This document shows, piece by piece, positions 1 to 9,300 of a stretch of 33,624 nucleotides of DNA (the stretch's first letter is position 1; every line of letters starts with the position of its first letter). The notes below the pieces were generated by a model. That model saw only the letters and a list, made by a program, of their open reading frames with translations, did no database searches and had not been told where the DNA came from. Origin of the DNA: Methylotenera sp. GTDB lineage: Bacteria; Pseudomonadota; Gammaproteobacteria; Burkholderiales; Methylophilaceae. Made by a program: the position numbers and the translations under genes. Where the stretch lies: assembly GCA_023259635.1 (NCBI GenBank), contig JALRGX010000151.1, positions 1 to 33,624 on the forward strand. Reading direction: 5' to 3'.

Positions 1-2
1 CA

Positions 3-97
3 AAGGCGCACGGAACGCAGTAACCGAGATAGTATGCGGTATACAGCGAGGTTGCGAAGATTTTTAATTAAAATTTCGCGCAACGCAGTAATGCGCC
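3..97. repeat. Intergenic hairpin-type repeat, copy 1
   Basis: AAGGCGCACGGAACGCAGTAACCG...GCGCAACGCAGTAATGCGCC; terminal inverted GGCGCA/TGCGCC; both ends nearly identical to the element at 23871-23950. Confidence 0.7.
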
Positions 98-131
98 CAA
101 AATATGTATTTATAGAAATGCCCATAATGTA

Positions 132-989
132 TCAGGTTGGCATTTGTGACAGTAAGGTACGATAACCCGCCTGATAATCAGGATACTGCAACTTGAATCC
201 GGTTGCCAGCATAACTTTATTGCTCAGGCGCTTGCCACCGCTTACAGGCATATGTTCGGGCATATTCCCTTGCAACTGCGTCGCCAGCCAGTTCAGCACC
301 TCGTATTGCGGAACCGGTTTGGAATCTGTCACGATATAGCAGTTTTGAACGGCATTACCTGCCAGCACCTGCCTGATTAAAAACACAAGAAATGCCGCTG
401 CATCATCCCTGTGAATGCGATTGCTCCAGGCATTCTGCCTGGGCCAATTACCTGGTGACTTCGCCAGATTCAGCATGCGCAGCCTGCCCGGCCCGTAAAT
501 GCCGGATAACCTGAGAACCGTGGTGCCGCAAGTGCGTGTATGCAATAACTGCTCGGCCTCTAGCAGGCGCTTGCCGCCAAAATCTGCCGGTAACGCTGGC
601 ACTGATTCATCCAGCAGCTGCTCTGTATCCTGCCCATAGACCCTGGTACTGGAAACAAAGAACACATGTTTAAGCCGTGGATTGCTGTTCTGCATTGCCA
701 GCATATTGCGCAAACCATCCACATAAGCCGCCTTGTATTCGGTATCACTCTGCCCGCCGGCAGCTACGCAATACACAATGATCTCCGGCTGGATCGTCTC
801 CAGCATCGCCAAAGATGCAGTATGCGTAACATCTCCGGCTATGACCTTAACCTGGTTGTTAACCGCATCTTCAGGCCTGGATTGTAAAGTGCGCTTGAGG
901 CCAATAACTTCAACCCCTGACTTTACCAACTGCCTGGCGATTTCCGCGCCAAGATCACCGAAGCCGACAATCAATACTTTAACGGTCAT
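132..989 (-). CDS. NAD-dependent epimerase/dehydratase (extended SDR) family protein
   Basis: N-terminal Rossmann motif VLIVGFGDLGAEIARQL, SSTRVYG and RLSGIYGPGR motifs typical of extended SDRs. Confidence 0.8.
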   Translation of the reverse strand: MTVKVLIVGFGDLGAEIARQLVKSGVEVIGLKRTLQSRPEDAVNNQVKVIAGDVTHTASLAMLETIQPEIIVYCVAAGGQSDTEYKAAYVDGLRNMLAMQNSNPRLKHVFFVSSTRVYGQDTEQLLDESVPALPADFGGKRLLEAEQLLHTRTCGTTVLRLSGIYGPGRLRMLNLAKSPGNWPRQNAWSNRIHRDDAAAFLVFLIRQVLAGNAVQNCYIVTDSKPVPQYEVLNWLATQLQGNMPEHMPVSGGKRLSNKVMLATGFKLQYPDYQAGYRTLLSQMPT

Positions 990-1524
990 GTTGCTGCAGG
1001 AACTGTTCGGCCATAAATAATGCCGCGATTGTTTTACTATCAGTAATCTCGCCGCGCCGTATCATAGACAGGCAATCTTCCATTTTCAGATCAAACACTT
1101 CCAGCAACTCATCCTCATCGCGCTGATGACTGCCTGCCGTCAGGTTTTTTGCCAGAAAAACGTGTATCACTTCATTGGAATAGCCGATGCAAGGATGCTG
1201 TATACCGAGCTTGATCCATTCTTGCGCTGCATAACCAGTTTCTTCCAGAAGCTCCCGCTGGCCGGTTACCAGAACATCCTCATCCGGGTCAATTTTTCCG
1301 GCCGGCAATTCTATAAACACCTGCTGCAGCGGGTACCTGAACTGGCGTTCCAGCACAACACTCCCATTTGAAAGCAAAGGTATCACCACGACTGCGCCAG
1401 GATGCACCACATACTCACGATGACTTATATTGCCATTAGGCAAACGTACACAGTCCCGTTTCACGGTAAGCAGGTTACCCTGCGCAATCATCTCGGAGCT
1501 AATAAAATGTTCGGTTAAATCCAT
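979..1524 (-). CDS. NUDIX hydrolase, ADP-ribose pyrophosphatase-like
   Basis: Complete Nudix box GKIDPDEDVLVTGQRELLEETG (GX5EX7REUXEEXGU); overlaps the downstream epimerase start by 11 bp. Confidence 0.88.
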   Translation of the reverse strand: MDLTEHFISSEMIAQGNLLTVKRDCVRLPNGNISHREYVVHPGAVVVIPLLSNGSVVLERQFRYPLQQVFIELPAGKIDPDEDVLVTGQRELLEETGYAAQEWIKLGIQHPCIGYSNEVIHVFLAKNLTAGSHQRDEDELLEVFDLKMEDCLSMIRRGEITDSKTIAALFMAEQFLQQHDR

Positions 1525-1705
1525 ATAGAGTCCGTATAAAGTTACGGCTAAAAGTGTAGCATTACTCGGAGTAAAGTCTACTTGAGATATGATGTCATCA
1601 AAATTTAAACTTGTTGATTTTCACTGAGGATTCATTGCCCTGCGTAAATGATTTGCCCGCAGGATAACTTACCAGACTTGGTTGATACCGCCTGGAATAG
1701 AATAA

Positions 1706-2332
1706 TTAGATATTTTGGGCAATAAGACCTATCAATGCCGAACGCCCATTATGTCCAATACCTTCGGTGATATCATCCTCATACTCTGTTAACGCTTCAA
1801 TTTTCCAACCGGAGAATGCTTCCAGTAGAATTTCCCTGGTGTAAAGATTGTTGGCGTCAGATGGCCCGCCAGTTTTATATTCGAGCTGTTTAGGCGTGTA
1901 CCCATGCAAAATGATTCTGCCTCCCGGACGAGTCAGTTTCTTCATGAGTTCAAATTGCTGCGCCATTCCCTCACGTCCGACAAACTGAATGAAGATACCT
2001 ATCACCCAATCCAGCCTACCTATGAAACCTGTTTTTTCCCAGTGATGAAAGAGCATATCGGAATGAAGAAACTGAATATCAACCTGGCGTTCCAACGCAA
2101 GCTTTCTGGCCTTATCCAGCGCTACTGATGATATCTCGATTGCCGCAACATCAAGACCTCTTTCCGCAAGCCATACCGAGTTGCGACCTTCACCATCAGC
2201 CAGCAGCAGCGCCTTTTCACCTTTTTTGAAAATATCAGCCCTGTTCGCTAAAAAGTGACTGGGCTCTGTTCCAAAAAGATACTGCTCGCCAGCGTCACGG
2301 TATCGATTGCTCCACATTGCTTCTTGATTCAT
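1706..2332 (-). CDS. Class I SAM-dependent methyltransferase
   Basis: Motif I-like ALLLADGEGRNSVWLAERGLDVAAIEIS and downstream methyltransferase architecture. Confidence 0.8.
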   Translation of the reverse strand: MNQEAMWSNRYRDAGEQYLFGTEPSHFLANRADIFKKGEKALLLADGEGRNSVWLAERGLDVAAIEISSVALDKARKLALERQVDIQFLHSDMLFHHWEKTGFIGRLDWVIGIFIQFVGREGMAQQFELMKKLTRPGGRIILHGYTPKQLEYKTGGPSDANNLYTREILLEAFSGWKIEALTEYEDDITEGIGHNGRSALIGLIAQNI

Positions 2333-2466
2333 AAACCTAACTTTGTGATTAAAAATAATTTTTATCTTATACCAAGAAAGATAGACTGGTTCGAGTTTAG
2401 AACAGACACATCACCATAGCAACATATCATGTTGTCACAAAGCCAAACCAGCCAGTAAGCTATTAA

Positions 2467-3909
2467 TTAACGCGGCACCAGAAACACCGACTTCTCAGTC
2501 ACGGCTTCATTATTTTCAACGGCACGCACCTCGAACCTGACCTGGTGCGAACCGGACTTGATAGAACCATCCGGAATCTGCAGGCGCACCGGAATCCAGC
2601 GTGACTCAGCCGGGTTCACCGTCACAGCATCCTCACGGTCAAGCACATCGGAGGATACTTTCAGGTGATCAATGCCAGAAGCACTGAGTACATACTTCTG
2701 CGTACTTTCTGTCGCGTTCATGATTTGCAGCTGGTAGACATTCTCCAGCATGCCGCCCTCCGCCAGGCGTGCCATCACGCCACGGTCACGCACGATATCA
2801 ACGCGGAACGAGTCCCTTAACATCAGGCTGGTCAGCAGGCTGACTACCAGCAATGTCAGGATGGCGGTATAGATCATAACGCGTGGCCTGAGAATGCGGC
2901 GCAGCATCTGGGCGCGGTTCATGCCCAGATTCATCGCATGCTGGGTCGAGTATTTCACCAGGCCGCGGTCATAGCCCATTTTATCCATCACGGTGTCGCA
3001 GATGTCAGCACAGGCACCGCAGCCGATACATTCGTATTGCAGGCCGTTACGGATATCGATGCCGGTAGGGCATACCTGTACACACAGGCTGCAATCAATA
3101 CAGGCACCTTGCTTGTTCTTGTCCATGTCACCTTTACGCGATGCCTTGCCGCGCGGTTCGCCGCGTTTTTCATCATACGTCACGATTAGGGTATCGTCAT
3201 CAAACATCGCGCTCTGGAAGCGTGCGTATGGGCACATGTATTTGCATACCTGCTCACGCATGAAGCCGGCATTGCCGTAGGTGGCAAAACCGTAAAACAG
3301 GATCCAGAAGGTCTGCCATGGGCCTAATGCCATGCCTGCAACAGCGCTGCCCAACTCACGAATCGGCGTGAAGTAGCCGACAAAGGTAAAGCCGGTCCAT
3401 AAGGCAAAGGCAATCCAGACGAAATGCTTGCCGCCCTTCTTAAGCAGTTTCTCGGCAGACATGCCGCCTTTGTCGAGTTTCATGCGGGCGGCACGGTCAC
3501 CTTCGATTTTTGCTTCTATCCACAGGAAGATTTCGGTGTAGACAGTTTGCGGGCAGGTGTAGCCACACCAGAGGCGTCCGGCAACCGCGGTGAACAGGAA
3601 CAGCGAGAGTGCGGAGATGATGAGGATGCCGGTGAGGTAAATCAGGTCTTGCGGATATAGCACCAGATTGAAGATGTAGAAGCGTCGTGCTTCGAGGTCA
3701 AACAGTAGGGCCTGGCGCTGTCCCCATTCCAGCCAGGGTACGCCGTAAAAAACAAGCTGGGTCAGCCATATCATGACCCAGCGCCATTTGGTGAAGAACC
3801 CGAACGTGCTGCGCGGATAGATCTTTTCCGCAGCAGCGTAGAGATTGATTACAGTCTCATTAGCTGAGGTCTTATTATCAGCAGGCTTGATGTCTTCTTT
3901 TTTAATCAT
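2467..3909 (-). CDS. ccoG: CcoG/FixG/RdxA-type cytochrome c oxidase accessory protein (4Fe-4S ferredoxin, Cu reductase family)
   Basis: 480 aa; N-terminal TM segments, CGYTCPQTVYTEIFLWIE, two clusters CIDCSLCVQVCPTGIDIRNGLQYECIGCGACADICD, C-terminal Ig-like domain. Confidence 0.93.
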   Translation of the reverse strand: MIKKEDIKPADNKTSANETVINLYAAAEKIYPRSTFGFFTKWRWVMIWLTQLVFYGVPWLEWGQRQALLFDLEARRFYIFNLVLYPQDLIYLTGILIISALSLFLFTAVAGRLWCGYTCPQTVYTEIFLWIEAKIEGDRAARMKLDKGGMSAEKLLKKGGKHFVWIAFALWTGFTFVGYFTPIRELGSAVAGMALGPWQTFWILFYGFATYGNAGFMREQVCKYMCPYARFQSAMFDDDTLIVTYDEKRGEPRGKASRKGDMDKNKQGACIDCSLCVQVCPTGIDIRNGLQYECIGCGACADICDTVMDKMGYDRGLVKYSTQHAMNLGMNRAQMLRRILRPRVMIYTAILTLLVVSLLTSLMLRDSFRVDIVRDRGVMARLAEGGMLENVYQLQIMNATESTQKYVLSASGIDHLKVSSDVLDREDAVTVNPAESRWIPVRLQIPDGSIKSGSHQVRFEVRAVENNEAVTEKSVFLVPR

Positions 3910-3947
3910 GTTTCAAAACTCTCTTTTTTAGAATACACCCTTAACAT

Positions 3948-3963
3948 TGCATTAAATATGCCA
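3948..3963 (-). promoter_or_regulatory. Candidate sigma-54 promoter of ccoG
   Basis: Minus-strand TGGCATATTTAATGCA; GG (-24) and GC (-12) separated by exactly 12 nt; about 38 bp upstream of the ccoG ATG. The -12 box deviates (ATGCA rather than TTGCA). Confidence 0.55.
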
Positions 3964-4058
3964 GAAGAAATCTGCTCAATTAAGCTATTGTTTATATTAA
4001 ACAAACAAGGTTTCCACCTGCAAAAAAACTCCAACCTCCAAAATACGACGTTTTGTTG

Positions 4059-4072
4059 TGCCAAATATGGCA
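4059..4072. promoter_or_regulatory. Candidate enhancer (UAS) inverted repeat 1
   Basis: Perfect inverted repeat TGCCA-AATA-TGGCA in the ccoG/activator divergent region. Confidence 0.5.
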
Positions 4073-4098
4073 GTTTTTTATTTAAAAAAAGATTAAAC

Positions 4099-4112
4099 TG
4101 TCATTTTTGACA
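4099..4112. promoter_or_regulatory. Candidate enhancer (UAS) inverted repeat 2
   Basis: Perfect inverted repeat TGTCA-TTTT-TGACA, same TGYCA-N4-TGRCA layout as 4059-4072, centres 40 bp apart; ends 14 bp before the activator ATG. Confidence 0.5.
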
Positions 4113-4126
4113 TAGCAGATAATTAA

Positions 4127-5419
4127 ATGTCCAGCACTAAAATCACTGAGCTCCTGTCTTACCTGGATAACCAGCCCCAACCTCACATTGTGATGGATAA
4201 AAATTACACCATTATCGGGGCCAATACAGCCTATAGTTCACAGTATAGTGATGGCAAACGATTGGTGGGGCGGCATTGCTATGAAGTATCTCACCATTTT
4301 GACCGGCCTTGTGATCAAGCCGGCGAATCATGTCCGCTCAAACACAGCAACAAGACCGGGCGTCCGCAGCGTGTGCTGCATTTGCACCAGACGCCACGCG
4401 GTGAAGAGCATGTCGATGTTGAATTGACACCGATACATGATAGCAATGGCGAGCTAATCTATTTCGTTGAAATGATGCAGACAATCCGCAATGCCGGTGC
4501 GACTTCATCATCACAGGGTATGGTCGGACGCTCACCTACTTTCAATAACATGCTAGGGTTGATAGAGCGTGTAGCGCCATCCGAAGCTTCTGTACTGCTG
4601 CTTGGTGAATCCGGTACCGGTAAGGAACTGGTGTCGCAGGCCATACATAACGCCAGCAACCGGGCTAACAAGCCTTATGTGGTTGTAGATTGTTCAGGAC
4701 TGACAGAATCATTATTTGAGAGCGAGCTGTTTGGCTATGAAAAAGGTGCCTTTACCGGGGCTACGCAGCGCAAACAGGGGCTGATAGAGAGCGCCAGCGG
4801 TGGTACGCTGTTCCTTGATGAAGTTGGGGATATTCCGCTTAATCTCCAGGTTAAATTATTACGCCTGCTGGAAACCGGTACCTACCGCCGGGTGGGCGGG
4901 GTTGAGCCATTGAGGGCTGATTTCAGGCTGGTGGCAGCAACGCATCGCGATCTTAAAAAAATGGTAGAGCAAGAGACTTTCCGTAAAGACCTATATTATC
5001 GGATCAGCACATTTCCTATCCATGTCCCGTCATTAGCCGAGCGCTGTGAGGATATTCCGCTATTATCAGCCGCCCTGCTTGAGCGCATCAGTCCTAAAAG
5101 AAAGTTAAAGCTGCATCCGGAAACAATTGCAAAGCTGCAGGTACGCAATTACGCGGGAAATATTCGTGAACTTAGGAATATACTGGAGCGCGCCAGCCTG
5201 ATGACAGACGGTGATACCGTTATGCCGGAGCAACTGGAAATAGATAAAGAGAATCCCAATCAGGTCACCAATCTTCCTCACCAGGTCATCATTCCGCTGG
5301 AACAGGCAGAAAAACAGTATTTGCAGTGGGCAGAGGCAAATTGCCAGGGCGACCGGCGCATGCTGGCCAGGATGCTAGGCATTAGCGAACGCACTTTATA
5401 TCGCAAACTTCAGGAATAA
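4127..5419 (+). CDS. Sigma-54-dependent transcriptional activator with N-terminal Cys-rich PAS domain
   Basis: PAS-like N-terminus, AAA+ Walker [15 protein letters not shown] loop (YEKGAFTGA), Walker [13 protein letters not shown]-terminal Fis-type HTH ([20 protein letters not shown]). Confidence 0.94.
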   Translation: MSSTKITELLSYLDNQPQPHIVMDKNYTIIGANTAYSSQYSDGKRLVGRHCYEVSHHFDRPCDQAGESCPLKHSNKTGRPQRVLHLHQTPRGEEHVDVELTPIHDSNGELIYFVEMMQTIRNAGATSSSQGMVGRSPTFNNMLGLIERVAPSEASVLLLGESGTGKELVSQAIHNASNRANKPYVVVDCSGLTESLFESELFGYEKGAFTGATQRKQGLIESASGGTLFLDEVGDIPLNLQVKLLRLLETGTYRRVGGVEPLRADFRLVAATHRDLKKMVEQETFRKDLYYRISTFPIHVPSLAERCEDIPLLSAALLERISPKRKLKLHPETIAKLQVRNYAGNIRELRNILERASLMTDGDTVMPEQLEIDKENPNQVTNLPHQVIIPLEQAEKQYLQWAEANCQGDRRMLARMLGISERTLYRKLQE

Positions 5420-5462
5420 TTTATTACAGCCAATTTAAATATACGGAAAATTACTATCTGCG

Positions 5463-5479
5463 TGGCATGCTAATTGCAT
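5463..5479 (+). promoter_or_regulatory. Candidate sigma-54 promoter of the DUF3149-thioredoxin pair
   Basis: TGGCATGCTAATTGCAT closely matches TGGCAYR-N4-TTGCW; GG/GC spacing 12 nt; lies directly after the sigma-54 activator gene. Confidence 0.7.
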
Positions 5480-5567
5480 AAACATGCATAAGTCAATAAA
5501 AAATTGGACTGCCTTTAGTGAGTTGATTACTTAAATTTTATTGAAAAAATGAGTGAAGCTACGCGGC

Positions 5568-5573
5568 TATAAT
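5568..5573 (+). promoter_or_regulatory. Possible sigma-70 -10 box
   Basis: Perfect TATAAT about 50 bp before the 5623 start; nearest -35-like TTGAAA (5541-5546) has a long 21-nt spacer. Confidence 0.3.
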
Positions 5574-5622
5574 CACACGAAGAGCTTGATTTATTTAAAT
5601 TCTAACAACCAAGGAGAACGAA

Positions 5623-5751
5623 ATGTTACATGAGTTATTTGGAACTTATACAGGTTTGCTCACAGTTGCGGTGATTGTATTCATGCTGTGCATGTTTGCA
5701 TTTTTCTATAGAATGTTCCTGAAAAATGAAGCTGAGGAACTTAAAAAGTAA
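5623..5751 (+). CDS. 42-aa membrane microprotein, DUF3149-like (absent from the supplied ORF track)
   Basis: MLHELFGTYTGLLTVAVIVFMLCMFAFFYRMFLKNEAEELKK; AAGGAG Shine-Dalgarno at 5611; single TM plus charged tail; stop overlaps the next start (TAATG). Confidence 0.85.
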   Translation: MLHELFGTYTGLLTVAVIVFMLCMFAFFYRMFLKNEAEELKK

Positions 5752-6188
5752 TGCAGATTAAATGCCCGCATTGTAATAAAGAGAATCGCTTTCCTATTGA
5801 TAAGCTGAGTTCAATCCCCAAGTGCGGTATCTGCCACAGGGGATTGCTCTCAGTACCGATAACACTTAATCAGTCAAACATCGATGAGCTTCTGACGCAA
5901 AAAATATTGCCGGTGCTTATCGACTTCTGGGCGCCTTGGTGTGGGCCATGCAAAATGTTTGCGCCTACATTCCAAGCCGGTGCCGAGAAGTTTGCTGGCA
6001 AAATTGTTTTTGCCAAAGTGGATACGGAAGCTGAGCAAATGCTGGGGGCAAAATACAACATCAGATCGATTCCCACCCTGGTTTACTTCTGGCAAAGCAA
6101 GGAGTTAGGACGCGTCAGCGGTGCGCTGCCGCCAGCCCAACTGAATGAACTGGCATTGCAGCTAGCTCAATTAAGTAGCGCCAAATAA
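5751..6188 (+). CDS. trxC: Thioredoxin, TrxC-like with N-terminal zinc-ribbon
   Basis: N-terminal CPHC...CGIC pairs, active site WAPWCGPCKM, cis-Pro region IRSIPTLVYF. Confidence 0.88.
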   Translation: MQIKCPHCNKENRFPIDKLSSIPKCGICHRGLLSVPITLNQSNIDELLTQKILPVLIDFWAPWCGPCKMFAPTFQAGAEKFAGKIVFAKVDTEAEQMLGAKYNIRSIPTLVYFWQSKELGRVSGALPPAQLNELALQLAQLSSAK

Positions 6189-6336
6189 AAATTTGAACCG
6201 GATCTGGGCAAGCATGGCAAAGTTTTTGGACGATGACTTCATCCGCGCTGCAGTCGTTACCATATGGAAAACTGCTGACACAGTTAAAAGCGCAATTGGA
6301 AAATGCACCCTCAGTGGATGCAGATTAGGACTTATT

Positions 6337-9300
6337 TCAGGCATTAGGAGCCCCTTTTCTTTGGAGTGACACTTGTTTCACAAGTGCATAAATTGCCGGA
6401 ATCACAATTAGCGTCAATACAGTTGAAGACACCATACCACCTACCATAGGCGCAGCAATACGTCGCATCACTTCAGAGCCAGTGCCGCTTCCCCACATGA
6501 TGGGTAACAATCCGGCCATGATAGCTACCACAGTCATCATCTTTGGACGTACACGCTCAACCGCGCCTTCCATGACTGCTACGTAAATATCAGTGACAGT
6601 AAAATCTTTGCCTTCAGACTCACGTTTTGCCTTAAGCTCCTTATAGGCATGATCCAGGTAGATCAGCATAATCACACCGGTCTCAGCGGCTACACCAGCT
6701 AATGCAATGAATCCGACTGCAACAGCGACGCTCATGTTGTAACCCAGCCAATACATCAGCCAAACACCGCCAACTAACGAAAACGGTACTGACAGCATGA
6801 CTATAAACGTTTCTGTGAGACGCTTGAAGTTTAAATACAGCAACACGAAGATGATTAATAATGTAAGCGGGATGACAATTTTCATCTTGGCTTTAGCTCG
6901 CTCCATATATTCAAACTGACCACTCCATGTTGCGTAATATCCAGGCTGGAATTTAACCTGCTCACGGACAGCTTTCTGCGCATCAGCCACATAACTGCCT
7001 ATATCTCTATCTCGTATATCAACAAAAATGTAAGCTGATAGCAACGCATTTTCTGTACGGATACTTGGGGGGCCTTTCTCTAAGGAAATATGTGCCAGTT
7101 GACCTAGAGGTATCAATGCACCATTCATGGCAGGCACCAGCACCTGACGCGCGATAGCATCCGGATCCGAACGCAGCTCGCGTGGATAGCGCGTGATCAC
7201 GCCAAAGCGCTCAGGTCCTTCAACAGTTGTGGTAACAATCTCCCCGCCAAGGGCACTACTTATCACATCCTGCAAATCGCCCACGGCTAGACCATAGCGA
7301 GCCAGTGCCATCCTATCCGGTTCGATATTCAGGTAATACCCCCCGGTAATACGCTCGGCATAAACACTCGTGGTTCCCGGTACACTTTTAACTACAGATT
7401 CGATAGATTTGGCGAGCTTCTCCATTTCGACCAAATTCCTGCCGAACACCTTGATACCTATTGGCGTGCGGATACCTGTTGACAGCATATCAATGCGTGC
7501 CTTAATCGGCATCGTCCAGGCGTTGCTGACACCAGGCAACTGCACGGCTTTATCCAGCTCCGAGATAATCTTGTCGATGCTCATGCCAGGACGCCATTCA
7601 CGCTCGGGTTTAAGATTAATGACAGTCTCAAACATTTCCATAGGTGCCGGGTCTGTAGCAGTATTTGCTCGACCTGCCTTGCCAAAAACCGAAGCTACTT
7701 CCGGAAAGCTCTTAATGATTTTGTTCTGGGTCTGCATAATTTCCGCGGCCTTTGTTACAGACAGTCCGGGCAAAGTAGCTGGCATGAAGAGCAATGTGCC
7801 CTCGTTCAAAGTCGGCATGAACTCACTACCGATCTTGCTTAGTGGGTAGATGGTCACCCCCAACACCGATAACGCGAGCAGAATGGATATTTTCTTCCAT
7901 TGCATAACCCAGGCAATAACTGGCCGATAAATCCAGATCAGGAAGCGGTTTACCGGGCTTTTACCTTCAGGCATGATTTTGCCCCTTATAAACAGCAGCA
8001 TCAGCACCGGTACAAGTGTTACAGAAAGCATAGCTGCCCCAGCCATCGAGAAGGTCTTGGTGAATGCCAGCGGTTGAAACATGCGACCTTCCTGTGATTC
8101 CAGCGTAAATACAGGCAAGAAGGAAACGGTAATAATCAGCAAGCTGAAAAATAGCGCTGGACCAACCTCTTTGCAGGCATCAACAATCAGCTGCAATCGA
8201 GGTGCATCAGGCGGTGCACGTTCAATATGCTTGTGGGCATTCTCTATCATCACAATGGCTGCATCCACCATGGCACCAATGGCAATCGCAATGCCGCCCA
8301 AGCTCATGATATTGGAATTTAGTCCCAGAGAATGCATCAGTGTAAACGCTATCAGAACACCAACCGGCAACATCACAATCGCGACCAGGGCACTCCGCAC
8401 ATGCATCAGGAATAGCATGCAGACCAATGCAACCACGACGCTTTCTTCAAACAGCGTAGTCTTGAGGTTATCAATGGCTCGATGAATCAGATCGGAACGG
8501 TCATATACTGTTTCCACAGTAACGCCCTGCGGTAAGCCGGGCGCAATCTCGATGAGTTTTTGCTTGATATTGTGGATGACTTCAAGTGCATTCTGGCCAT
8601 AGCGGGCCATAGCAATGCCCGCGACTACTTCACCTTCACCATTGAGCTCGGTAATGCCTCGCCGTTCATCCGGTGCCAATTCAACCTTTGCCAGGTCACG
8701 CAGCAATACCGGCGTACCTTTATCTGCCTTGACTACCAGTGTTTCCAAATCACCGATGCCGCGCAGGTATCCTTTTCCACGTACCATATATTCGGTTTCC
8801 GTCATCTCGACTACGCGTCCGCCTACATCGCGATTACTCTCACGAATCACCTGTGTAACACGGGACGGTGATACACCATATGCCTGCAGCTTGCGTGGAT
8901 CCAGAACGACTTGATATTGTTTTACAAAGCCGCCAACACTGGCAACCTCTGCAACGCCATGCGCCTTGGTCAACTGATAACGTAAATACCAGTCCTGAAT
9001 GGCTCTCAATTCCTCAAGAGAGCGATTTTTTGCCAATACCACATACTGATAAACCCAGCCGACACCCGTAGCATCAGGCCCTAGCGTTGGCGTAATGCCG
9101 CGTGGCAATCTGCCAGTCACACTATTCAGGTATTCCAGTACACGGGAACGCGCCCAATAAATATCGGTATTATCTTCAAATATCACATAAACAAAGCTAA
9201 CACCAAAAAACGAAAATCCACGCACGACTTTCGATTTTGGTACTGACAACATCGAGGTAGTGAGCGGGTAAGTAACCTGATCCTCTACAACCTGTGGCGC

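Noticed and set aside
733-1371. Plus-strand ORFs (95 and 81 aa) opposite the epimerase and NUDIX genes
   Set aside because: Opposite strand genes have clear family motifs; no independent support.
5250-5460. Enhancer repeats upstream of the thioredoxin sigma-54 promoter
   Set aside because: Looked for TGYCA-N4-TGRCA; only unrelated partial matches (TGGCCA, AGGTCAYCA direct repeat) inside the activator coding sequence.
7370-8914. Plus-strand ORFs of 65-159 aa opposite cusA
   Set aside because: Fully antisense to a strongly recognised RND gene, low-complexity compositions with no recognisable motifs; shadow ORFs.
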